Source: Chryseobacterium sp. S0630 (GTDB taxonomy: Bacteria; Bacteroidota; Bacteroidia; Flavobacteriales; Weeksellaceae). Taken from it: a stretch of 50,036 nucleotides of DNA. This document shows positions 1 to 7,830 of this stretch, piece by piece. The position numbers were made by a program, and so were the translations under genes. The stretch is from assembly GCF_024158915.1 (NCBI RefSeq), contig NZ_JAMZGF010000038.1, positions 1-50,036 of the forward strand, in the 5' to 3' direction. Numbering within the stretch: position 1 is the stretch's first letter; the number at the start of each line of letters is the position of its first letter. The notes beneath the pieces were generated by a model. The model had not been told where the DNA came from and searched no databases. It was given only the letters and a program-made list of their open reading frames with translations.

Positions 1-78
1 AAAGTGTCAGATCTAAGGTTCATTCAAGACATTTATATGACCCTCAAAATCTCCTAAATTCTATTTCTTTATAACAAA

Positions 79-113
79 CAAGAGGCTGCCAAAACTTTTT
101 GGACAGTCTCTTG
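79..113. terminator. Hairpin, probable terminator of a gene left of the window
   Basis: An inverted repeat of about 16 bp (left arm from CAAGAGGCTGCC, right arm ending CAGTCTCTTG) with one wobble and one bulge. A T-rich stretch follows on the + strand and a TTTGTTAT stretch on the - strand, so it could act in either direction. Nothing else in bases 1-164 looks like a gene. Confidence 0.55.
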
Positions 114-164
114 CTGTTGTTGTAATCACGGTGAATCTCCTTTATTTTAATTTTGGAAAAGTAA

Positions 165-193
165 ATCCGGCGGCCTCGAAGAGGCCGCCGGAT
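165..193 (-). terminator. Strong rho-independent terminator closing the beta-glucan operon
   Basis: A perfect 13-bp stem (ATCCGGCGGCCTC and its complement) closed by a 3-base loop, unusually GC-rich for this DNA. It lies 31 bases beyond the stop codon of the last gene of the minus-strand operon and is followed in that direction by TTTACTTTT. Confidence 0.85.
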
Positions 194-224
194 CAGTCAA
201 AAATAATATTAAATTAATATGAAA

Positions 225-1706
225 TTATAAAATTACGGTCTGTATAGAGTGTGCAGGAGCATTCAGCTTAGCAGCCATTCCTTCTATCCATAGATTGGTT
301 TCAATATCATTGTCCGAATCGTTCATGATAACGGTTACCAGCTGTCCGTTTTCATTTATAAAAGCAGAAGATGTAAGGGCAGCTCTGTTGGAAGAACTTC
401 CAATTCTCTGGGCATTCGGCTTGATATATTTTGAAACATGTCCTATATAATAGTATTCATAGGTATAGAATACCTCTCCTGTTTTAGTATCAGCAATAAT
501 TGGGGCAAAGCAGAAATTTCCTTTGTGATTGGGTCCTCCGGTTTCATCCAATAGAATATTCCAGTCAGTCCATAATGCATTTCCCTTGTTGAAGTCGTTC
601 AGCATATTTTTGCTGTACAGTTCTCCCAGGCTTACATCATAGATTTTATCCATATTGAACTGTTCTTTACATCCCTCAGTAAAAGCCAGGAATTTATCAG
701 GAAAAGCTCTGTGTGTTTCTGCTAAATTGTCAAAAAGTTGGGTTTTGTTATTCCATGTTTCATACCAGTGATAACCGATACCATGGGCATATTTTGAGGT
801 TTCAGGATCACTTAAAGTAGTCGTTGCTCTCTGATAGATCAAGTCTCTGTTATGATCCCAGATCATTACTTTTTTATCTTTATATCCGTTTTTCCAAAGG
901 GTTGGTCCAAGGTTCTTTTTCAGGAACTCTCCTTCTTCTTCGGCAGTATAAATACATGATTCCCAGCTTTGGGTAGCCATGGGTTCGTTCTGCACCGTTA
1001 ATCCCCAGATATTAATTCCTCTCTTTTCATATTCTTTGATGAATTTGATATAATAATCTGCCCACGTCTGGTAGTACTGATTTTCCAATCTTCCGCCTTT
1101 ATACAAGCTTTTATTTGATTTCATCCATGCTGGTGGGCTCCATGGAGAGAAATAAAAGGTAAAATTATTACCAATGGCTTTCTGAGCTTCTTTAATCATT
1201 GGGATTTTATACTTTTCATCGTGAGCCACATTAAAGGTCTTTAACGAAGTATCATTATCCTCTACATAGGTATAAGAATCACTGGAAAAGTCACAGGAAT
1301 TCATATTGGTACGAACTACTGTGTATCCCAATCCGTTTTTTCCGAAATAAGCATCCAGAATTTCTTTCTGCTTATTCTTTGGCATTTTATAAAAAGTTTC
1401 TGCGGAGGCGTCTGTAATAGCACCTCCTATTCCTATCAGTTTCTGATATTTAAAATGGGGAGCTACAAAAATACAGGCATCCGTTTCTTTAGGCTGCCCG
1501 AACTGTTCAAATGTAACGGCTCCTTTATCCACCATCTTCTCATTTGCTTTTGAGTTGGTAAGGACCACTTTAGCTGTTTTTCCTGCATTTTTTTTCCAAT
1601 AATTCTGAGCATTGATATTGATGGCAATGCCTACTACAAAACAACTTACAATTAGTTTTCTCATGATTTTTTTCTGTTTCCGGACCCATTCGGCCCTCAT
1701 TTTCAT
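225..1706 (-). CDS. Secreted glycoside hydrolase family 30 (GH30) beta-glucanase
   Basis: Retaining beta-glycosidase of family GH30 (O-glycosyl hydrolase, COG5520 type); many relatives in glucan loci are endo-beta-1,6-glucanases. Visible are the acid/base motif QNEP (Glu241) and the nucleophile motif FTEG (Glu344), both intact, in a TIM-barrel-sized protein with a short C-terminal beta domain. The start overlaps the upstream GH16 stop codon as TAATG, which suggests translational coupling. However, the best signal peptide (MRKLIVSCFVVGIAINI) begins at an internal ATG at 1664, so the true start may be 1664. It is the last gene of the susC-susD-GH30-GH3-GH16-GH30 operon. The substrate is inferred from the neighbours; glucosylceramidase is the usual automatic name and is probably misleading. 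Confidence 0.88.
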   Translation of the reverse strand: MKMRAEWVRKQKKIMRKLIVSCFVVGIAININAQNYWKKNAGKTAKVVLTNSKANEKMVDKGAVTFEQFGQPKETDACIFVAPHFKYQKLIGIGGAITDASAETFYKMPKNKQKEILDAYFGKNGLGYTVVRTNMNSCDFSSDSYTYVEDNDTSLKTFNVAHDEKYKIPMIKEAQKAIGNNFTFYFSPWSPPAWMKSNKSLYKGGRLENQYYQTWADYYIKFIKEYEKRGINIWGLTVQNEPMATQSWESCIYTAEEEGEFLKKNLGPTLWKNGYKDKKVMIWDHNRDLIYQRATTTLSDPETSKYAHGIGYHWYETWNNKTQLFDNLAETHRAFPDKFLAFTEGCKEQFNMDKIYDVSLGELYSKNMLNDFNKGNALWTDWNILLDETGGPNHKGNFCFAPIIADTKTGEVFYTYEYYYIGHVSKYIKPNAQRIGSSSNRAALTSSAFINENGQLVTVIMNDSDNDIETNLWIEGMAAKLNAPAHSIQTVIL

Positions 1707-2515
1707 TATTTATTTTGATAAACTCTTACGTAATCTATATAATACTTCTGTGGAAAAACCGCATCATCAATGCCTTCTTTTCCACCCCAAAATCCTCCTA
1801 CGGCAAGATTTAAAATGATAAAGTAAGGTCTGTCGAAAGGCCATGCTTCATTGTTTCTCTCTTTATTTTCGTAGGTGAAAAATTTCTTATCATCTATATA
1901 AACATCGATCTTTTCGGGAGTCCAGTCTGCTTTATAGACATGGAACTTTTCGCTTGCATCCTTTACAAACAATGTATCTGTTTTCTGTGTTCCCTGGATA
2001 TGATTGTATTTTTTGGTATGAACGGAAGCATGGATATAGCCTTGGTGATAGCCCACATGTTCCATGATATCCAGTTCACCATCATCCGGCCATTTCTTCA
2101 TATTTTCGCTCATCATCCAAATGGCAGGCCAGGTTCCACGACCTTTGGGAAGCTTTGCTCTTACTTCTACTGTTCCATATTGAAAGGCAAATTTTCCTTT
2201 GGTTAAAAGTCTCGCAGAGGTATACTTACTGTTTTCCCGGTTTTCTTTTCTGGCTTCAATGATGAGATTTCCTTTCTCCATTCTGGCATTCTCAAGTCTG
2301 TTTTTGGTATAAAACTGAGCTTCTTCATTTCCAAATCCGCTTCCTCCGGTATCATAATTCCATTTTAATGAATCCGGAAGCCCTTTGCCATTAAATTCAT
2401 CACTCCAAATCAGTGTCCTGCCGGAATCAGGTTTGTGTGAAGCACAATTGAATACAGAAAGGAAGAAAGCTCCTGTTGCAAAAATTCTGATCAGATTTTT
2501 AGCTTTGAGATTCAT
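1706..2515 (-). CDS. GH16 beta-glucanase (laminarinase-like) lipoprotein
   Basis: A 269-residue family GH16 enzyme that cleaves internal beta-1,3 (or mixed) glucan bonds. The catalytic signature GELDIMEHVG carries the nucleophile Glu147, the helper Asp149 and the acid/base Glu152, all present. WSDEFNG near residue 37 and GTWPAIWM near 128 are typical GH16 substrate-cleft motifs. The N-terminus has a hydrophobic segment ending in Cys24 followed by Ala-Ser, consistent with a lipoprotein, although the lipobox is not classical. It lies 83 bases after GH3, a gap occupied by a shortened copy of an intergenic repeat, and overlaps the following GH30 gene by one base. It probably acts at the cell surface to shorten glucan for SusCD import. 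Confidence 0.9.
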   Translation of the reverse strand: MNLKAKNLIRIFATGAFFLSVFNCASHKPDSGRTLIWSDEFNGKGLPDSLKWNYDTGGSGFGNEEAQFYTKNRLENARMEKGNLIIEARKENRENSKYTSARLLTKGKFAFQYGTVEVRAKLPKGRGTWPAIWMMSENMKKWPDDGELDIMEHVGYHQGYIHASVHTKKYNHIQGTQKTDTLFVKDASEKFHVYKADWTPEKIDVYIDDKKFFTYENKERNNEAWPFDRPYFIILNLAVGGFWGGKEGIDDAVFPQKYYIDYVRVYQNK

Positions 2516-2525
2516 ATGTATTAGG

Positions 2526-2594
2526 TTTTAAGTTTTGGCTAAAGCCATTTTTCTGACGTTTTAATGAGCGGATTAAAACCCGTCCTATTGAATT
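2526..2594 (+). repeat. Shortened copy of the GGCTAAAGCC intergenic repeat inside the operon
   Basis: The stretch carries the GGCTAAAGCC palindrome (2537-2546) in the same flanking context, with two mismatches over about 22 bases, as the repeats near 38.8 kb and 39.0 kb. It ends in the same CCTATTGAATT (2584-2594). The interval between these landmarks is 69 bases here and about 106 bases in the full copy, so this is an internally deleted copy. It fills the gap between the GH3 and GH16 genes. Confidence 0.65.
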
Positions 2595-2598
2595 GAAT

Positions 2599-4821
2599 TT
2601 ATTTTGTCCAGGTGATTCTTTTGGTCTGAACATTTTGAGAATCAGTTCCGATCATAATATCAAACTCTCCGCTTTCCCAGTCAAAATTCAGATTATCATC
2701 AAAGAATTTCAAATCTTCCGGTGTCAATTTAAAATCAACTTTTTTGCTTTCTCCTTTTTTGATAAATATTTTCTGGAAACCTTTCAGTTCTTTTATCGGT
2801 CTTACTACTTTTCCAAACAGATCTCTTATATAAAGCTGTACCACTTCTTCCCCGTCATATTTCCCTGTATTGGAAACAGTAACGCTGATATTCAAGGTCT
2901 GATTTCCTGTAAGGTTTGTGGAATTTAAAACCATATCAGAATATTTAAAATCTGTATAACTTAAACCATATCCAAACGGGTATTTTGGATCATTATCAAG
3001 ATCTATATAGGCTGAAACATAGTTTCTGTCTGTATTATTTTTTGCCGGTCTTCCTGTATTATAATGATTGTAATACATAGGAATCTGACCTACAGTTCTT
3101 GGAAAAGTCATTGGAAGTTTCCCACCTGGATTTACAGAGCCAAATACCACATCTGCAATAGAGTTTCCTGCTTCTGTTCCCAACCACCATGTGTACATAA
3201 TGGCAGGAATATTGTCTGATGCCCAGTTGAAAATCAAAGGTCGTCCGGCATTGATCATCAGAATGATGGGTTTACCTGTTTTGGCAATTTCTTTTAACAA
3301 ATCTTCCTGAACGCCGGTAAAACCAATATTACTTCGGCTTTTAGCTTCTCCGCTCATCGCATGGCCTTCTCCCAATGTCATAATGACAACATCAGCTTTT
3401 TTTGCCGTTTCAATGGCTTCAGCAAACTGACTTTTATCCTGATCGTCAACATTGCACCCTTTTGCATATAATAAAGTAGAGTTTTTATCCAGCTGGTTTT
3501 TAATTCCGTCAAATTGTGAAACGATTCTTTGATTATCATCTTTGAACGCAACAGACCAGAAACCATGATTAGCTACCGTTTCTTTACCGAAAGGGCCAAT
3601 CAGAGCAACTGTTTTTGTAGTTTTTGAAAGCGGAAGAATATTTCCCTGGTTTTTAAGAAGAACAATACTTTTTGAACCGAATTCTCTTCCGAATTTTCTG
3701 TTTTCCTGATTATCGGTCTGTTCTTTCTGTCTTTTCTCATTACTGAACCTGTAAGGATCATCGAAAAGTCCCATTTCAAATTTTTTGGTTAAAATTCTTC
3801 CCGTTGCATCATTTACCAGTTTAGGATCTACTTTTCCTTCTTTAACCAATTTGGGAAGTTCTGCCATATACACACGGCTTTCCATGTCCATATCACTTCC
3901 ACCCTGTATTGCTTTTTCGGCTGCCTCAGTACCATCTTTAGCATAACCGTGAGGAACCATTTCTCCGATGCTTCCCCAGTCTGAAACGACAAAGCCTTTA
4001 TAATTCCATTTTCCTTTTAAAAGGTTTCTCTGAATATATTGATTGGCTGTTGCAGGAATTCCGTTAATATCATTGAAAGAATTCATGAAAGTGGCCACTC
4101 CTGCTTCTGCTGCAGCTTTGAATGGGGGAAGATAAGTTTCATTCAATTGTCTGAGACTCATATCTACAGAATTGTAATCTCTTCCGCCTACAGCTGCTCC
4201 GTAGGCTGCAAAGTGTTTTGCACAGGCCATTACGGCATCAAGACTTCCCAAGCCTCGGCCCTGAAATCCTTTAATTCTTGCTAAACCTATTTTTGTTCCA
4301 AGATAAGTATCTTCTCCTGAACCTTCCATTACTCTTCCCCATCTAGGATCTCTGGCAATATCCACCATTGGCGCAAACGTCCAGTGAATACCGTAGGCTG
4401 CTGCTTCCGTTGCTGCAATCCTTTCTGATCTTTCTATCATAGCCAGATCCCAACTTGCTGCCTGTCCAAGATTGACAGGGAATGTGGTACGATAGCCATG
4501 GATAACGTCCTGCCCGAACAATAAAGGAATTTTCAGCCTTGACTGCATAGCCAGTTTCTGGAAAGCTCTGGTTTCTTCAGAACCTGCTACATTCAGCATG
4601 GAACCTACCTTTCCTTTTTTAATTTCTTCTAAAACAGCAGCCGAATTGGAGTGCTGTGGTCCTGTGGCATATTCAAAACCACTGTATTGAACCATCTGCC
4701 CAACTTTTTCTTCCAAAGTCATTTTAGACAATAGCTCTGCTACTTTCTGATCAATGGTCTTTTGTCCGTAAGCATTCAATCCCAATGCAGAAAATGCCAG
4801 TAAGAAATAAACTCTTTTCAT
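2599..4821 (-). CDS. bglX: GH3 beta-glucosidase, BglX type
   Basis: A 740-residue family GH3 exo-acting beta-glucosidase, which removes glucose from the non-reducing ends of oligosaccharides. It has a signal peptide (residues 1-20, ending YGQ), the N-terminal barrel with KHFAAYGA near 202 and the nucleophile Asp281 in VVSDWGS, the alpha/beta sandwich domain, and a C-terminal fibronectin-III-like domain (from about 650). Length and domain order match periplasmic BglX. It starts 9 bases downstream of the GH30 stop, so it is cotranscribed. In this locus it would finish degradation of imported beta-glucan oligosaccharides to glucose in the periplasm. Confidence 0.92.
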   Translation of the reverse strand: MKRVYFLLAFSALGLNAYGQKTIDQKVAELLSKMTLEEKVGQMVQYSGFEYATGPQHSNSAAVLEEIKKGKVGSMLNVAGSEETRAFQKLAMQSRLKIPLLFGQDVIHGYRTTFPVNLGQAASWDLAMIERSERIAATEAAAYGIHWTFAPMVDIARDPRWGRVMEGSGEDTYLGTKIGLARIKGFQGRGLGSLDAVMACAKHFAAYGAAVGGRDYNSVDMSLRQLNETYLPPFKAAAEAGVATFMNSFNDINGIPATANQYIQRNLLKGKWNYKGFVVSDWGSIGEMVPHGYAKDGTEAAEKAIQGGSDMDMESRVYMAELPKLVKEGKVDPKLVNDATGRILTKKFEMGLFDDPYRFSNEKRQKEQTDNQENRKFGREFGSKSIVLLKNQGNILPLSKTTKTVALIGPFGKETVANHGFWSVAFKDDNQRIVSQFDGIKNQLDKNSTLLYAKGCNVDDQDKSQFAEAIETAKKADVVIMTLGEGHAMSGEAKSRSNIGFTGVQEDLLKEIAKTGKPIILMINAGRPLIFNWASDNIPAIMYTWWLGTEAGNSIADVVFGSVNPGGKLPMTFPRTVGQIPMYYNHYNTGRPAKNNTDRNYVSAYIDLDNDPKYPFGYGLSYTDFKYSDMVLNSTNLTGNQTLNISVTVSNTGKYDGEEVVQLYIRDLFGKVVRPIKELKGFQKIFIKKGESKKVDFKLTPEDLKFFDDNLNFDWESGEFDIMIGTDSQNVQTKRITWTK

Positions 4822-4830
4822 AGTATAAAA

Positions 4831-6255
4831 TTAAAAAATATAGGTTGCTGTAGAACGTCCTGAAATTGTTACTGCAGCAGTTTTGCCGGCAAATTTAATA
4901 TTAAAATTCTCATCTGCCTGATTATCGTTCTGTACAATTAAAACTATTTTCCCAAATTGAGTCTTAAAAGCAGCTGTTGAAAGTTGATCCGTCTGCGTGG
5001 AAGCGATGCGCTGAGAACCTGCAGGGATAAATTTTGAAGCGTGTGCAATAATATAATAGGACACATTTCTGGTGAAATTCTCACTGTCGGAAACGGTTAT
5101 AGCTCCTTTACATTCTGTACATCCACCATCTGTATGAGGGGCAAATTTCGGATCGTTGGCAAGATTCCATTCCAGAGCTGTTTTACTCCAGTTTCTCATG
5201 GAACCTATGATTACATTTTTCGTATGCCAGTTCAGATCTTCGGTAAAAGTTCCTTTTGAACCTGTCCACTGCTCGGTAAAATATAAGTTTTTATCAGGGA
5301 AAGCATCATGTACTGTACTTAATGCAGAGATATCTCCTTCATACAAATGAAAAGCAGATCCGTCTATGTACTGATTGGCTTCAGAATCTTTTAAAATATT
5401 GATCGCATATTCAGGTTTGTTGCAATTGTGATCATATACAACAATTTTAGTAGTGATTCCGTTGGCTTTAAAAACCGGACCAAGATGGTTCTTAATAAAG
5501 TTTCCCTGTTGTTCAGACGGCATATACAAACTTGGGTTATTTCCAGGATGTAAAGGTTCATTCTGAGGAGTTACAGCATCAATGGTGATGCCTTCTTTTT
5601 TCATTCCCTGGATGTATTTTACAAAATATTGAGCGTATGTTCCATAGAATTCAGGTTTTAAACTTCCTCCTTTTGACTTTCCATTGTCCTTCATCCAAAC
5701 CGGAGCAGACCATGGAGCAGCAATAATTTTAATAGAAGGATTGATCGCCAGAATCTCTTTCAGCATACCAATCAAAGCTTTGTCTTTTGCAAGACTGAAT
5801 TTTGAAAGCGAAGGATCAGTCTGCCCTTCAGGAAGATCATCATATGAAAACACTTCACCATCAAGATCAGATGCGCCTATGCTTAATCTTAAATAACTGA
5901 TGGAGATCGAATTCTTATTTTTTCCAAAAAGTTCGTGAAGCAGTGCTTTTCTTTTGGAAGGCGACAACCGGTTGATTACCTCAACACTTCCTCCTGTTAA
6001 TGTATAGCCAAAGCCGTCAACATATTGAAACTTTTGAGAGTCATCAATTTCAATATTCTGAAAGCTGTTGGCATTATTTACAAATTTAACGGAAGTCTGC
6101 TGCTGTAATTTTACACTTGCATCACCTTTTGTAAGCCAGTACTGTACTTCGTTTCCTTTATTGGAAGCCACTAAGGTACATGATAAAGGAAAAAGGGCCA
6201 CACCACTAAGTAGTGCGGCACCTCTAAAGAAACTATATAAGTTGTGAAACTTCAT
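4831..6255 (-). CDS. GH30 beta-glucanase lipoprotein
   Basis: The second GH30 enzyme of the locus, 474 residues and clearly divergent from the one at the operon end. The acid/base is Glu233 (TPQNEPLHPG) and the nucleophile Glu328 (LYFTEQW). The N-terminus has a hydrophobic stretch ending PLSC (Cys26), a probable lipoprotein signal, so surface or outer-membrane attachment is expected, unlike the other GH30 copy, which looks soluble and secreted. The start lies 3 bases after the susD stop. GH30 subfamily 3 enzymes in comparable Bacteroides loci are endo-beta-1,6-glucanases; assignment here is by context, not by subfamily analysis. Confidence 0.88.
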   Translation of the reverse strand: MKFHNLYSFFRGAALLSGVALFPLSCTLVASNKGNEVQYWLTKGDASVKLQQQTSVKFVNNANSFQNIEIDDSQKFQYVDGFGYTLTGGSVEVINRLSPSKRKALLHELFGKNKNSISISYLRLSIGASDLDGEVFSYDDLPEGQTDPSLSKFSLAKDKALIGMLKEILAINPSIKIIAAPWSAPVWMKDNGKSKGGSLKPEFYGTYAQYFVKYIQGMKKEGITIDAVTPQNEPLHPGNNPSLYMPSEQQGNFIKNHLGPVFKANGITTKIVVYDHNCNKPEYAINILKDSEANQYIDGSAFHLYEGDISALSTVHDAFPDKNLYFTEQWTGSKGTFTEDLNWHTKNVIIGSMRNWSKTALEWNLANDPKFAPHTDGGCTECKGAITVSDSENFTRNVSYYIIAHASKFIPAGSQRIASTQTDQLSTAAFKTQFGKIVLIVQNDNQADENFNIKFAGKTAAVTISGRSTATYIF

Positions 6256-6258
6256 ATT

Positions 6259-7830
6259 TTAGTAACCAGGATTTTGTTTTAAAGCTGTATTCGGCAATTC
6301 GTTGAACGGAATGGGAAGAATTTCATTTTTATTGGCCTTAAACCCTTTGAATGCAAGTACTGATGGAGCATCTCCCCATCTTACAAGGTCGAACCATCTG
6401 TGCCCTTCTCCTGCAAGCTCTCTTCTTCTTTCATCTTTAATAGCCTGTAAAGAAACAGGAACTGATGCTAAACCGACTCTTGCTCTTACTGCATCTAATA
6501 AAGCCTGAGCTCTTGCTCCTGAAGCACCTAAAGCTTCAGCTTCCATCAGATAAGTATCTGCTAATCTTATTGCAATATAATTTTGTCTGAAATTAAGCTC
6601 AGGAGGCCCTGGAAGTGATGTTTTTAAGGCGTTTGTAGGTAAATACTTGTTGAGGAAGTATCCGGTATCTGCAAAAGCAGGAGCATAAGTAACCTTACCC
6701 TCTGTCACTAGTTTTTTTGCATTGAAAACTGTAACGTTCAGTCTTGGATCATCCTGCATAAAAGTGACAAAGTTCTCTGTTACGGTATTAAATGCCCAGC
6801 CTGAATAAATATCAGGTGCATTATTATTCAGGATATTTTTTAATGAATAAGAACGAGGTCCTACCATTACGTTGATAGAGTTTCCTTCGTCTTTTCCCTG
6901 CCCCCAGAATCCCCAGTCAGAGCTTCCTTTATTGGTATGCATTACTTCAAGGATAGATTCTGATAAGAATTTATATTTATTTGGATCCTGGTCAGTTTCC
7001 AAGGCAACTTTAAATAAATCAGCATAATTTGCCACAAGTTTGTAGCCATACTGACTGGTTCCTCCTGGCGTACCATTTACTTCAGCAAATTGTGCGGCGG
7101 CCTGGGGCATTTTTTTATCATAAAGATAAATTTTACCTAGTATAGCTCTGGCCGTTCCCTGCGTTATTCTCCCCTTATCACTGATACTTGGTGTCATCAT
7201 GAGGTCTGGAATAGCTGCAACGATATCGCTTTCTATCTGTGTATAAACATCACTTGGCTTGGCCTGTGGAACGTTCCAATAATTATCATCAAACTTTATT
7301 GTATTAAGAATCAAAGGAATATTTCCAAACATTCTTAGTAATTCAAAATAATATAAAGAACGAAGAACTTTAGCTTCTGCAATATATCTTTTTTTAAGGT
7401 CCTCATTCATATTTGCCCCCGGAACTCTTTCTATCAAAAGATTAGCCCGTGCAACTCCCTGATAGTAATCCCTCCAGTAGCTGGCAGGCATTGTATTGGC
7501 ATTGATCATATAGTTATTCATTCCCTGAATACCCGCTCCGTCATTGGAATTTCCCCCACCGGAATAAAAATCATCAGACCCTGCATTAAAGAAAGTAACG
7601 GTATTTTCAAATCCAGCCGAATATTTTCTTAAAGGATCATATACGGAAATCAATGCACTGAAAGACTGCTGCTCATTCTGAAAATACAAATCTGTATTAA
7701 AAGATCCTGAATTCTTTACATCATCCAGATAGGAATCACTACAACCGATATTGGTAAAACTCAGACCTGTCAGTAATGCTACGGCAAGTCCTTTATATAT
7801 TAAATTCTTATTTTTCATTTTGTTGGTCAT
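6259..7830 (-). CDS. SusD/RagB-family glycan-binding lipoprotein
   Basis: A 523-residue outer-membrane lipoprotein that binds glycan at the cell surface and caps the SusC pore. The N-terminus has a hydrophobic signal ending TNIGC, followed by SDSYLDD, the usual SusD start. TPR-like helices occupy the middle (for example AKVLRSLYYFELLRMFGNIP near 150), and the C-terminus has the family pattern ERRRELAGEGHRWFDLVRWG and ends with LPNTALKQNPGY. The start codon overlaps the susC stop as TAATG; an ATG four codons later (7818) would also give a good signal peptide. Pairing with SusC directly upstream defines the polysaccharide utilisation locus. Confidence 0.95.
   Translation of the reverse strand: MTNKMKNKNLIYKGLAVALLTGLSFTNIGCSDSYLDDVKNSGSFNTDLYFQNEQQSFSALISVYDPLRKYSAGFENTVTFFNAGSDDFYSGGGNSNDGAGIQGMNNYMINANTMPASYWRDYYQGVARANLLIERVPGANMNEDLKKRYIAEAKVLRSLYYFELLRMFGNIPLILNTIKFDDNYWNVPQAKPSDVYTQIESDIVAAIPDLMMTPSISDKGRITQGTARAILGKIYLYDKKMPQAAAQFAEVNGTPGGTSQYGYKLVANYADLFKVALETDQDPNKYKFLSESILEVMHTNKGSSDWGFWGQGKDEGNSINVMVGPRSYSLKNILNNNAPDIYSGWAFNTVTENFVTFMQDDPRLNVTVFNAKKLVTEGKVTYAPAFADTGYFLNKYLPTNALKTSLPGPPELNFRQNYIAIRLADTYLMEAEALGASGARAQALLDAVRARVGLASVPVSLQAIKDERRRELAGEGHRWFDLVRWGDAPSVLAFKGFKANKNEILPIPFNELPNTALKQNPGY

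Noticed and set aside
1..224. Gene fragment at the left edge
   Set aside because: No frame of useful length is open, and two hairpins account for the visible structure.
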